Assembly: GCA_002412775.1 (NCBI GenBank)
Contig: DHVT01000017.1
Coordinates: 1 to 64,000 of the forward strand
From: Firmicutes bacterium UBA5201
GTDB lineage: Bacteria > Bacillota > Clostridia > Peptostreptococcales > Acidaminobacteraceae
Length of the DNA: 64,000 bases
Direction of reading: 5' to 3'
The position numbers and the translations under genes were made by a program. The notes under the pieces are model-generated. The model was not told the origin of the DNA. It saw only the letters and a list, made by a program, of their open reading frames with translations, and did not search any database. Below, piece after piece: positions 9,378-18,304 of this stretch (its first letter is position 1; each line of letters starts with the position of its first letter).

Positions 9378-11210
9378 TCACATTTTCGTCACAAAAAATT
9401 CATAAGGTCCTAATAAAACTCTTTTTTTGTCCAAATCAATCGTTTTGCCTTGGATGATTTCCCGCCAAACGCCATTTAACCCATAGCGCTTCAATTCGTT
9501 GGTATAAAGCCATTGTCTGTCTTCCGACATATTGAAGATCAGGAGCAGGGCTCGATTTTTTTCAGTGATCTGACAGATGACGAGCACATGATCATTACTC
9601 TGTCTCAGTATGCTTTCCTGAACTACGGATGAATCCTCTGTATAGTGCCGTCTTAATTCAATCAATTGCGTCATTGATTTCAAAACTTTCGAATGAACAG
9701 ACTCGGTCATCTGTGATTTTGATGTCTTTTCCCAGTCGAAGACCATCCGGTGCAACCATCTGGAATCATTTTTCTTATGGTCATCCACCAGATACCCGGA
9801 ATTGTTGAGTTGCCCGATTTCATCACCACTATAAATCATCGGAATGCCTTTTCTCAGCATGAAAAGGGCATTGATCAAGCGAATTCTCTTAAGTGCGAGC
9901 TCCAGCAGATAATCATCTGAGAGCCTGATGGCTTGCTCAAGACCGGCAAGACTTGCCAGTGTGCCGGAATTCCTCGCATCCATGGTTACCGGATTGAACT
10001 CATAAAGTTCACCTGTTGAAAAACTGTCTTCAAGCGATCCCAAGTAAAAATCAATCAAAAACGATTTGTGTGCGTTCGGATCGAAGCCCATTCGTCCAAG
10101 TTTTTCAGCATCCAGTCCCCAACCGATGTCATCGTGACACCTTGCATAGTTGATCCAGACGCTACCTGCGGGGATATCATATTCTTTCATCCATGCGATA
10201 TGTCTGGAGTCCCTTGTGGCAATCGAATTCCAAATTTCAACCATATATGAGGCATTGTAAAGCGAATGGCATTCCAATCGCTCATCCTCACCAAAGTACT
10301 TGACTATGGTATCCGGTTCCACAATCGCTTCACCAAGCAAAGCCGTTGAAGGCGCACATATCTCGATAATTTTTCTGAATAGACTTAAAAGAACATGTAC
10401 TTCAGGTAGATTCTTGCAATCCGTTCCGATTGTTTTCCAGATATATGGAATGGCATCAAGCCTGATCATGTCGACACCTATGTCAGTCAAATAAAGCAAA
10501 TTGTCGACCATTTCATAAAACACTTCAGGATTTCTGAAATTCAAATCCCACTGAAATGGATAAAACGTTGTCATCACCCATTTCCCAATGTCATCCAAAT
10601 AAGTGAAATTGCCGGGTGCCACTTTTGGAAAGACCTCATGAAGGGCCGTCTCAAATTGCTTTGGAATCGAATCGCTATCGAACATGAAATAGTACTTTTG
10701 ATATTTTTCATCACCCGCAAGCGCCTTTTTAGCCCACTCGTGATCGTTTGCAGTATGATTGACCACATAATCGATGCAAAGCCGTATGCCTATACCATGG
10801 TAATGCTCCACCAATCTTTTGAAGTCCTTCATCGTTCCGATACGTGGATCAATGGACCTGTAATCCTGAACCGCATACCCACCGTCATTCTCTCCGGATC
10901 TGGGCTTCAATATGGGCATGAGATGAATCAAAGTGATTCCAAGCGTTTTGAAATAACCCGAGTGTTCTATAAGTTTTTTCAGGTTGTTTGAGAATAGATC
11001 CACATAGAGCATGATTCCGACCGTATCTGTAGAGTACAGCCATTCCGAACCCGATTTGTCCCTGTTTTTAAGCGCATCACTCCTATTTGAGTGATGCTTG
11101 TCCATCAATGCATATAGTCTTTCCAATGCATCGTTTCTGCCTGGATAGAGCTCAAAGTAGCTTTTTTCAAACATTTCGCTTTGATCGGTCATTTTTTCTT
11201 CGAAATCCAA
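9378..11210 (-). CDS. GH13 amylosucrase-like glucosyltransferase/hydrolase
   Basis: About 610 residues. The TIM-barrel motifs follow amylosucrase closely: GGYAVQDYRSIDPRIGT, DYVVNHTANDHEWA, the nucleophile Asp in GVDMIRLDAIP (about residue 252), the acid/base Glu in LLGEAIVEP (about residue 294) and RCHDDIGW. Amylosucrases split sucrose and transfer or release glucose; related enzymes act on other sucrose-like sugars. There is no signal peptide, so it is cytoplasmic. Start: the longest frame begins with GTG at 11219, but GAGG at 11219-11222 stands 8 bases before a TTG at 11210, which I prefer. It has its own LacI-operator promoter, upstream of the importer operon. Confidence 0.82.
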   Translation of the reverse strand: MDFEEKMTDQSEMFEKSYFELYPGRNDALERLYALMDKHHSNRSDALKNRDKSGSEWLYSTDTVGIMLYVDLFSNNLKKLIEHSGYFKTLGITLIHLMPILKPRSGENDGGYAVQDYRSIDPRIGTMKDFKRLVEHYHGIGIRLCIDYVVNHTANDHEWAKKALAGDEKYQKYYFMFDSDSIPKQFETALHEVFPKVAPGNFTYLDDIGKWVMTTFYPFQWDLNFRNPEVFYEMVDNLLYLTDIGVDMIRLDAIPYIWKTIGTDCKNLPEVHVLLSLFRKIIEICAPSTALLGEAIVEPDTIVKYFGEDERLECHSLYNASYMVEIWNSIATRDSRHIAWMKEYDIPAGSVWINYARCHDDIGWGLDAEKLGRMGFDPNAHKSFLIDFYLGSLEDSFSTGELYEFNPVTMDARNSGTLASLAGLEQAIRLSDDYLLELALKRIRLINALFMLRKGIPMIYSGDEIGQLNNSGYLVDDHKKNDSRWLHRMVFDWEKTSKSQMTESVHSKVLKSMTQLIELRRHYTEDSSVVQESILRQSNDHVLVICQITEKNRALLLIFNMSEDRQWLYTNELKRYGLNGVWREIIQGKTIDLDKKRVLLGPYEFFVTKM

Positions 11211-11236
11211 GTCAAGCACCTCACTTTCTTAATACA

Positions 11237-11265
11237 ATTATAGGAAACCGGTTTCATAAAATCAA
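11237..11265 (-). promoter_or_regulatory. Sigma-A promoter with LacI-type operator, GH13 gene
   Basis: On the minus strand TTGATT (11260-11265), a 17-base spacer and TATAAT (11237-11242). The spacer holds the same palindrome GAAACCGGTTTC (11244-11255) in the same register as at 9348-9359, so both units should respond to one regulator. Confidence 0.85.
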
Positions 11266-11274
11266 GTTTTTTCT

Positions 11275-11302
11275 TTGATTAATTGGCAATCAATGATAAA
11301 AT
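11275..11302 (+). promoter_or_regulatory. Candidate sigma-A promoter for the phosphoesterase gene
   Basis: TTGATT (11275-11280), a 16-base spacer and TAAAAT (11297-11302), about 35 bases before the start codon. It is back-to-back with the GH13 promoter. Confidence 0.45.
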
Positions 11303-11338
11303 GGTCTTGAATCTGAACAATCCAACATGAGGAGATTT

Positions 11339-11920
11339 ATGAAAATTTTAGCCCTTTCCGATACTGAAAGCAACTACATATATAACCATTTTGACAAGGA
11401 GCGCTTTAAGGACGTCTCACTCGTACTCGCAGCAGGGGACCTTAAAGCGAATTATCTGTCCTTTTTATCCTCCATGCTGAACGTTCCCGTCCTTTACGTT
11501 CATGGAAACCACGACTCCCGTCTGATTGAATCCCCACCTGAAGGGTGCATCTGTATCGACGGCCGGCTTTACGTTCATGAAGGGATCAGAATCCTGGGCT
11601 TTGGAGGCTGTATGAAATATAAAGGCGGCCCTTTTCAATACACAGAACGCGAAATGGCCCTACGTATTGCCAAGAACCGCCTCAAATACATCAAGGGATT
11701 TGACATTTTACTCACTCATGCACCTGCCTATGAACTCGGTGATGGCAACGATCTTGCCCATACGGGGTTTAAAGCATTCACCAAACTCTTGGACCGTTAT
11801 CAACCGAAACTCATGGTTCATGGCCATCAGCATCTCAATTACGGTATTTTCGAGAGATGCATCCAGTATAAATCCACAAAAATCATCAACGCTTATGATT
11901 ATACGATCATTGAAATCTAA
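11339..11920 (+). CDS. Calcineurin-like metallophosphoesterase
   Basis: A 193-residue protein with the metal-binding motifs of the metallophosphoesterase superfamily in order: LALSDTES, AAGDL, YVHGNHD, LTHAP and VHGHQH. It most resembles small YfcE/YmdB-like phosphoesterases, whose substrates (phosphodiesters, phosphoproteins) vary, so none is assigned. The start is the ATG at 11339 with TGAGGAG just upstream; a longer frame from 11327 starts inside that ribosome binding site. It is transcribed divergently from the GH13 gene, and its 3' end overlaps the convergent gene at 11917 by 4 bases. Confidence 0.85.
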   Translation: MKILALSDTESNYIYNHFDKERFKDVSLVLAAGDLKANYLSFLSSMLNVPVLYVHGNHDSRLIESPPEGCICIDGRLYVHEGIRILGFGGCMKYKGGPFQYTEREMALRIAKNRLKYIKGFDILLTHAPAYELGDGNDLAHTGFKAFTKLLDRYQPKLMVHGHQHLNYGIFERCIQYKSTKIINAYDYTIIEI

Positions 11921-13824
11921 TCCACGATCTCGACATTGTCCACATACCAATCCATAGTCAATATGGCTTCCGCAGACAAGACCTCATCTTCAAAAACGCG
12001 AATTTCACCATCCCTGTCCATAATTGGTCCTGCAAACGGATGAAATTGGTCGGTGATAATCAGTCTTTTCATCAGCTTGATCAGTTTCATCGTATCCGGT
12101 GGCAGTTTGTCTTCGGCTGCGTACAAGTCTATGACTCCGGATTCCATTCCCCACCAGAAATTGATGAGTTTTTGTCCGTCTGAATCACTGGATATCATTC
12201 TCTGGTAAGAACCATTCAGAATGCTGGATATGATTTTCTCATAAAATCTTCCCCACTTCCAAATCGGTGAAGCCAAGTAATTTTTGGCTTTTTGTGTCAC
12301 TGGATCTATATCACAGAGCATGGAATAAACACCATACTTCAAAGTGACATCTCTTGGAACCATAAGATTCTTGTTGCTGATCAGATCGGCCCCCCTGTTT
12401 ATCATTTCCTGACAAAGATCCGTGGTGACCTTCGGGTTGTTCCATTCACCAGTCCAAGTCACAAGCAGTTTGGAATCCGGATTTGTCATTTTCATTCCTT
12501 GCGCGAACGCATTGATACATGAAATCACTTCCGGGTTGGGATCAGTGGCGGCATAACCGACAATACCCGTTTTCGTCAGTGCCCCTGCGATTATGCCCGT
12601 CAAAAATCTCGGTTCATACGTTCTACCGAAGTAGTTGGTCATGTGGACATAAGGTCTGTTGCCCGAACAATTGAAAAATTTCACTTTTGGCATTTCCATA
12701 GCACATTTGAGCGTCGCCTTCCGGTAAACCTCGCTGGTGGTGAACACCACATCATATCCTTCCGCAGCAAAATCTTTGATGGTGTCATAGGCAGAAGCAT
12801 CCTCCGGGACTTCCTCAATATATCCCGTTGTGATCCGATCTCCAAATGTCGATTCGATGTACTGTCTGCCCAGCTCATGGGAATAGGTCCATCCTGAACG
12901 TTCGATTGTCCTGGCATAGACAAATCCCACTTTGATGTTTTTAGGAGCGATGAAGGATGAAATGGCATCAAAAAATGCGACTCGGTCCATGTCCCCTGTA
13001 GTGGTGAGAATTTCCGGCTCATCCTGCTCTCCATATCTGCTGCATTCCTTGATCAGGTTGGGCATTATGGTTTTGACATGTTCCTTGTCCAGAACATCGG
13101 AAATCCCGTACAATCTCGCATAGAGCAAAAAAGCATCCCCTGTTGTGATCGGAAGTTCCTCGCCACCACCATCCAGATAAATCCTCCGAAACGGCATATA
13201 GACTTCTTTGAGGAAAAACTCATATTTTGTGTTTTCGTCTTTTGTCTCTGGATTATAGTTCTCCAAATAATTCAAAAGTCTTTTGTAACGGTATGGTTTG
13301 GAAAGCCATATGTTAATTATTTTTGTGACTTTGAAGAATCCCATAAAAGCGTAATATAAGACAATATTGTCATCCTCGGAATCAAACTTTGGTATCAGTC
13401 TTGTAATTTCCGCCCTGACATTCACAGCATCATAGTATTTGAGAACACTGACTCTCTTATTGCCTTCAACGACATAGTAAAAATTCATGTATTCGTATAC
13501 TTTTATGGGATCTCGGATTCCTTCAGTCAAATGTGCCTTGCAAAGTGCAGACCATTTGCTTCCAAATTCGGAGTGCTCTGATTCGAGAGGTAGAAAGCTT
13601 TTTGAAAAAGTCATTCTTCTGGAATGGTAATATGTACCCACAACTTTCTTAAGCGGAATCTCATACGTTCCGAGATAAGCCGTCCCGACAATTTCTATAT
13701 CTTTCAAGATACCGTCAAGTGATGACAAATGACCGGAAAGGCCTTTGGATTTCAGACGGTTGTATTCTTTTTTGCCCTTATTTTTTGCATCATGGTAAAT
13801 TTCATGTACATTGACATCAAACAA
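11917..13824 (-). CDS. Cytoplasmic fusion of a ParB-like domain and a BMP/PnrA-type ligand-binding domain
   Basis: A 635-residue protein with no signal peptide or lipobox. Residues about 70-140 contain a ParB/Srx-like segment (IKVYEYMNFYYVVEGNKRVSVLKYY). Residues about 295-600 match the basic membrane protein family, whose members are normally lipoprotein receptors for nucleosides (KVGFVYA, YDVVFTTSEVYRKATL, YFGRTYEPRFLTGIIAGAL, GIVGYAATDPNPEVISCINAFAQG). The lack of an export signal suggests an intracellular sensor rather than a transporter part. No transporter genes adjoin it. The start is TTG 13824, preceded by AGGTGATC. Related proteins are, as I recall, annotated as BMP family in clostridia; their role is unknown to me. 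Confidence 0.78.
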   Translation of the reverse strand: MFDVNVHEIYHDAKNKGKKEYNRLKSKGLSGHLSSLDGILKDIEIVGTAYLGTYEIPLKKVVGTYYHSRRMTFSKSFLPLESEHSEFGSKWSALCKAHLTEGIRDPIKVYEYMNFYYVVEGNKRVSVLKYYDAVNVRAEITRLIPKFDSEDDNIVLYYAFMGFFKVTKIINIWLSKPYRYKRLLNYLENYNPETKDENTKYEFFLKEVYMPFRRIYLDGGGEELPITTGDAFLLYARLYGISDVLDKEHVKTIMPNLIKECSRYGEQDEPEILTTTGDMDRVAFFDAISSFIAPKNIKVGFVYARTIERSGWTYSHELGRQYIESTFGDRITTGYIEEVPEDASAYDTIKDFAAEGYDVVFTTSEVYRKATLKCAMEMPKVKFFNCSGNRPYVHMTNYFGRTYEPRFLTGIIAGALTKTGIVGYAATDPNPEVISCINAFAQGMKMTNPDSKLLVTWTGEWNNPKVTTDLCQEMINRGADLISNKNLMVPRDVTLKYGVYSMLCDIDPVTQKAKNYLASPIWKWGRFYEKIISSILNGSYQRMISSDSDGQKLINFWWGMESGVIDLYAAEDKLPPDTMKLIKLMKRLIITDQFHPFAGPIMDRDGEIRVFEDEVLSAEAILTMDWYVDNVEIVD

Positions 13825-13952
13825 TTAGATCACCTACCCACTTTCAATTTACTGATTGATACCCTTAACTGCCCTGAAAACTCAAAAAGCCTTGCTATGG
13901 ATACGACAATAGGAACATGTTACAATATAACTATAATCCATTGGAGGCTTTT

Positions 13953-14636
13953 ATGAAATATAAAGTTTTATTGTTTGATGCGGACGAGACACTTTTTGAT
14001 TTCAAAAAATCGGAAAGAATTGCTCTTGAACACGCAGTTTCTGATTTTGACATGCCCTACGATCCCGAACATCACCTCAAGGTCTATGAGGCTATCAATG
14101 CAGCTATCTGGAAGGAGTTCGAAGAGGGAAAAATCACCCAAAACACATTGAAGGTAGAGCGATTCAAAAGATTGTCCGAAGAGCTCGGGATTGATTTCGA
14201 TCCGCTCGGTTTCTCTGAAAGGTATATGTACCATTTGGCTGAGGCCTCATTTTTATTGGATGATGCAGCAGCACTTCTAGAAAAAATTCACGGCAAGTTC
14301 AAACTCGTCATAGTGACGAACGGACTCGCTTATGTCCAAAACCGCAGAATAGGCAAATCTTCCATTGCCGGGTATTTCAGTCACATTGTGATTTCAGAGG
14401 AAGTTGGAGTGGCCAAGCCAAATCCTGAAATTTTTGAACACACATTAAAGTTGATTGGCCATGTGGACAAAAGTGAAGTGCTCATGATCGGAGATAGTTT
14501 GACTTCCGACATTCAAGGTGGAATCCGTTTTGGAATTGACACTTGTTGGTACAATCCTAAGAGGCTCGACAACACTTCCCAGGTAAAACCTACTTACGAA
14601 ATCAGCGATTTGATGTCGCTTATTGATATCCTATAG
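13953..14636 (+). CDS. HAD hydrolase, YjjG-like (non-canonical pyrimidine nucleotidase type)
   Basis: A 227-residue HAD phosphatase with the nucleophile motif LLFDADETLFDF at residues 5-16, the motif II segment IVTNGL, the Lys motif around VAKPNPEIF and the MIGDSLTSDI motif. The N-terminal and cap pattern fits YjjG/YfnB, which dephosphorylate nucleoside monophosphates including non-canonical ones. The start is the ATG at 13953, preceded by TTGGAGG; the frame extends upstream to 13917 without a ribosome binding site. Single gene, closed by a bidirectional terminator. Confidence 0.85.
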   Translation: MKYKVLLFDADETLFDFKKSERIALEHAVSDFDMPYDPEHHLKVYEAINAAIWKEFEEGKITQNTLKVERFKRLSEELGIDFDPLGFSERYMYHLAEASFLLDDAAALLEKIHGKFKLVIVTNGLAYVQNRRIGKSSIAGYFSHIVISEEVGVAKPNPEIFEHTLKLIGHVDKSEVLMIGDSLTSDIQGGIRFGIDTCWYNPKRLDNTSQVKPTYEISDLMSLIDIL

Positions 14637-14661
14637 AAAAGAGTGCCCTTGGGCACTCTTT
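14637..14661. terminator. Bidirectional rho-independent terminator
   Basis: The stem AAAAGAGTGCCC/GGGCACTCTTTT with a 2-base apparent loop lies between the convergent yjjG-like and M20 genes. T-rich sequence follows on the plus strand, and the A-rich left arm gives a T run on the minus strand. Confidence 0.88.
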
Positions 14662-15834
14662 TTAACTTTTTAATAGCGCCAAAGCACTTTCCACTTGCAT
14701 TAATATCCCCACTTTCAAGCAGGTTTCATCAATTGCGAATTTTGGATGATGTCCCTTATAGACGATCCCTTCTTTTTCATTGCCACATCCTATGTTATAA
14801 AATGCGCCTGAAGCCTTTTCCAGGAAGAATGAAAAATCCTCTGCGCCAAGACTCGGTGTTTTGGCTATGTTGACCTTATCATTTCCCAGACAGCGTCTCG
14901 CCGTCTCCTCGATAACCCTTACAACTGAATCGTCATTCACAAGTGCCCTGTAACCTTCCTTGAAGGAAACTGTTCCCTTGCCACCCATCGCTTCACAAGT
15001 CCCCACAACAATCTTTTCTATAGTTTGCTTGGAAAGCTTTCTGATGTCCTCATCCAGGGTCCTGAGTGTGCCTTTCAGTGAAACATGGTCAGCAATCACG
15101 TTGCCTTTGACCCCACCTTCAATCGTTCCGAGCGAAAGCACTACGGATTCCACAGGTGAAACGGTTCTGCTCACAAGTGTTTGAAGCGCGTTGATCACTT
15201 GAGCGGAAATGACGATGGCATCGATGGAATCATGTGGATAGGCACCATGGCCCGCCTTGCCTTCGATCTCGATTTTGACGGAATCGGTGGAGGCGTTCAT
15301 TTTGTCATATTTGAGCTCTATCATTCCAGATTCCAGTCTTGGAAACACATGGAGACCGATGACATGATCCACTTTGGGATTGTCCATGCACCCTTCTGCG
15401 ACCATACGTTTCGCTCCGCCTACTGTTTCTTCGGCCGGTTGGAAAAAGAGTTTTATATTGCCTGAAAATTCATGCCGATGTCTATTCAGAATTTTTGAGA
15501 CGCCCAACAAAATAGCTGTATGCGCATCATGACCACAAGCATGCATTTTACCATCGTATTGTGATTTGAATGATAAGTCGGTCAATTCATGAATCGGTAA
15601 AGCATCCATATCAGCTCTGATGGCGACTGTTTTGCCATCACCATTGCCTTTGATCATGCCCAGTACACCGGTATCAGCGATACGTTTGAACTCAATACCT
15701 TCCTGAGTGAGATAATCCTCCACTATTTTTTGGGTTCTGAATTCCTCTTGTCCAAGTTCAGGATGCGAATGTATGTCTCTCCTGATCTTGACAATTTCGG
15801 TGTAGATGGTTTCGATCTCTTCTCTAAAATTCAT
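14662..15834 (-). CDS. M20 family amidohydrolase (N-acyl-amino-acid / N-acetyl-diaminopimelate deacetylase type)
   Basis: A 390-residue zinc hydrolase of the M20D group. Metal motifs visible are MHACGHDAHTA, PAEETVGGAK and HVFP, with a C-terminal ligand region around LGAEDFSFF. These enzymes remove acyl groups from amino acids or cleave small amide bonds. It is the last gene of an operon with diaminopimelate decarboxylase, alanine racemase and LD-carboxypeptidase, so a DAP- or D-amino-acid-containing cell-wall fragment is a plausible substrate. GGAGGGA precedes the ATG. Confidence 0.87.
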   Translation of the reverse strand: MNFREEIETIYTEIVKIRRDIHSHPELGQEEFRTQKIVEDYLTQEGIEFKRIADTGVLGMIKGNGDGKTVAIRADMDALPIHELTDLSFKSQYDGKMHACGHDAHTAILLGVSKILNRHRHEFSGNIKLFFQPAEETVGGAKRMVAEGCMDNPKVDHVIGLHVFPRLESGMIELKYDKMNASTDSVKIEIEGKAGHGAYPHDSIDAIVISAQVINALQTLVSRTVSPVESVVLSLGTIEGGVKGNVIADHVSLKGTLRTLDEDIRKLSKQTIEKIVVGTCEAMGGKGTVSFKEGYRALVNDDSVVRVIEETARRCLGNDKVNIAKTPSLGAEDFSFFLEKASGAFYNIGCGNEKEGIVYKGHHPKFAIDETCLKVGILMQVESALALLKS

Positions 15835-15844
15835 AATCCCTCCG

Positions 15845-17125
15845 TTATAATAACTCGTTTTGAATCAAATCGTCATAGGATTGCCTTTTGACAATCAACC
15901 TTGCTTTGCTGTCTTTGATGACCACTACAGCCGGAATCTGGATTTTGTTGTAATTGTTCGCCATGGAATAACCATATGCCCCTGTGGAATAGACTGCCAA
16001 CAGGTCTCCTGTTTCGGGTTTTGCACATTTGAGATTTTTGATCAGGATGTCTGTGGACTCACAGCATTTGCCACTGATGTCCACAACTGAATTTTTGGAG
16101 TCACCGGCTTTGTTCGCGAGAATCGCATCATACTTTGCACCATAAAGCCCGGGGCGCATATTGTCAGTCATCCCTCCGTCTATGGATGCGTAGGTCTTCA
16201 CACCGGGAATTTCTTTGATATTCCCGATACGATAAAGCTGAATTCCAGCATCTCCGATAATGAATCTTCCAGGCTCCATGGACACATGAGGTCGGGTCAA
16301 ATTGTTTTCACTGCAAAATGCGTTCATCCTGTTCATGATCGGATCGACATAATCGGATATGCCAAGAGGTCTGTCCGAATCGGTGTACTTGATTCCGAAT
16401 CCACCACCCATATTGAAATCTTTTATGTCATAATCGAATTTTTGTTTGGTGGCAAGCATCAGATCCAAAATCACTTCCAGTGCGCTGAGGTGCGAAACGG
16501 TATCCAAAAGTTGTGAGCCCACATGAAAATGAAATCCTAAAAATTCAAGTGCCTCCGATTCGATGGCATACGCTATCAGAGGGTACAAAACATCTTCATT
16601 GAGGGGTATTCCAAATTTGGAATCTTTTCTACCTGTGGTGATATACTCGTGGGTATCGCTGGAGACTTCTGGTGTTATTCTGAAAAGAATCTTGACTTTC
16701 TTGCCGCTCTCCAGACAAAGTTTTTCCAAATGGTAGAGCTCCGATACATTATCAACTACAATGCGCGCCACACCATACTCCAGTGCCATCACCAGTTCCT
16801 CTTCGGATTTGTTGTTGCCATTGAACTCGATACGCTCAGGTGGAAAATTCGCCTTCATGGCAGTGAAAAGTTCTCCACCACTCACCACGTCGATCCAAAA
16901 GCCCTCTTCATCCAAAAGTTTGCACATGTAAAGCGTGCAGAAAGCTTTGCATGCGTACGCCGCGTGTGTGTTCGGATATTTTTCGAGAAATGATGTTCTG
17001 ATTTCATTCAAACGCGTCTTGATTCGATCCTCTGAATACACATATAACGGAGTTCCATATGCATCAGCCAGTTCCAGTGTGGACACACCATCCACAAATA
17101 AAGTGTTATCTTTCGTATTAAACAT
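15845..17125 (-). CDS. lysA: Diaminopimelate decarboxylase
   Basis: A 426-residue PLP enzyme (alanine-racemase fold type III) converting meso-DAP to L-lysine. The PLP lysine is Lys60 in YACKAF. The conserved FHVGSQ, the glycine-rich MGGGFGIKY and EPGRFIIGDAG phosphate-binding segments, and the C-terminal CCESTD motif carrying the substrate-binding Cys are all present. It lies 18 bases downstream of alr in a peptide-catabolism operon rather than with lysine biosynthesis genes, so a catabolic role (DAP from murein to lysine) is plausible. Confidence 0.93.
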   Translation of the reverse strand: MFNTKDNTLFVDGVSTLELADAYGTPLYVYSEDRIKTRLNEIRTSFLEKYPNTHAAYACKAFCTLYMCKLLDEEGFWIDVVSGGELFTAMKANFPPERIEFNGNNKSEEELVMALEYGVARIVVDNVSELYHLEKLCLESGKKVKILFRITPEVSSDTHEYITTGRKDSKFGIPLNEDVLYPLIAYAIESEALEFLGFHFHVGSQLLDTVSHLSALEVILDLMLATKQKFDYDIKDFNMGGGFGIKYTDSDRPLGISDYVDPIMNRMNAFCSENNLTRPHVSMEPGRFIIGDAGIQLYRIGNIKEIPGVKTYASIDGGMTDNMRPGLYGAKYDAILANKAGDSKNSVVDISGKCCESTDILIKNLKCAKPETGDLLAVYSTGAYGYSMANNYNKIQIPAVVVIKDSKARLIVKRQSYDDLIQNELL

Positions 17126-17143
17126 ATTGACCTCTCCCGTCCA

Positions 17144-18301
17144 TTATAGTAAATCGTTTCTGATATGGTCGATGCTCCCGTTTTTCATATATAGACGTGG
17201 AACTCTCTGCATCATTCTCGTTAAGATTTCATTTTTATTGGTACCCGATTTTTGTGATAATTCATCTATGGATATGGCATCTGGGCCAAAAATCGTCACT
17301 TCTTGTCCGACATGGGGATCTTCCAGTTCGGTTACGTCCACCATGCACTGGTCCATGCAGATCACACCGATGATCGGAAATCTTTTTCCTTCAATTACCA
17401 CTTCTCCCTGACCGGTCATGTTTCGAGGATAACCATCGGCATATCCAAAAGGTAAAGTCGCTATCAAGGATTTCTTATCCGCCCGCCATTTGTAGTCATA
17501 ACTGACGCCTTCTCCGGATTCGATTGTCTTCAAATGTGATATTCTAGTCTTGAATTTTGAGATGGTCTCAATTTGAAAATCCGGATATCTGTAGGATTTC
17601 GCACCAAACAGTGCCGCACCGATTCTGACCATATCCAGTCTGAAATCCGGATATGCTATACCGGAGATACTGTCACAGATATGGTATTTCACAGTTTTTT
17701 TCTCATCACAATTATCAAGAATTGATTTCAAATCCAATAAACGTTTGAGTTGATTGAGATCCTCTTCATAGGATGCCAGTGCCAAATGGGAAAACACCCC
17801 TACGATTTCGATGCTCTTAAATTCAAAGAGGCTTGAGATGGCGTCTATATCCTCCTTTGAGGTTTTAAACCCCAATCTGTTGAACCCTGTATCCACCTTG
17901 ATTTGAATCGGATGGATCTTACCTGTCAAAAAAGCGATTTCTTGAATCATTTCCGCTTGTGCCACCGTGAACACGGTCAGTGCAATGTTGTTTTCGACAG
18001 CCACTTTCAAATATCTGTCCGGCGTGTGTCCCATCACCCATATAGGCCAACTGGAATCTTTTTTTCTGAGTTCCATCGCCTCAGGCAAATTGGCCACAGC
18101 CAGATAAGCCGCACCGCTTTCAATGAGCGTGGATGCGATGTCCACAGCACCCATTCCATACCCGTTCGCTTTGATCACAGCACATAAGGCCACATGCTCA
18201 CCGATGTGCCTGCGAATCGTATCCACATTTTTAGCGAGCTGATCCAAATCAATTTCCAGATAGGTGTCTCTCAAAAGTTGCATATCCCAGATGTCATCCA
18301 T
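17144..18301 (-). CDS. alr: Alanine racemase
   Basis: A 385-residue PLP racemase converting D- and L-alanine. It shows the PLP lysine motif AVIKANGYGMG (Lys44), the catalytic tyrosine region SYDYKWRA, DMVRIGAALFG, and the C-terminal PIIGVICMDQCMVDVT. The start is an ATG with GAGGCG upstream, 3 bases after the stop of the beta-lactamase-like gene. A racemase inside this operon would turn D-alanine freed from cell-wall peptides into usable L-alanine. Confidence 0.93.
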   Translation of the reverse strand: MDDIWDMQLLRDTYLEIDLDQLAKNVDTIRRHIGEHVALCAVIKANGYGMGAVDIASTLIESGAAYLAVANLPEAMELRKKDSSWPIWVMGHTPDRYLKVAVENNIALTVFTVAQAEMIQEIAFLTGKIHPIQIKVDTGFNRLGFKTSKEDIDAISSLFEFKSIEIVGVFSHLALASYEEDLNQLKRLLDLKSILDNCDEKKTVKYHICDSISGIAYPDFRLDMVRIGAALFGAKSYRYPDFQIETISKFKTRISHLKTIESGEGVSYDYKWRADKKSLIATLPFGYADGYPRNMTGQGEVVIEGKRFPIIGVICMDQCMVDVTELEDPHVGQEVTIFGPDAISIDELSQKSGTNKNEILTRMMQRVPRLYMKNGSIDHIRNDLL

Positions 18302-18304
18302 GAC

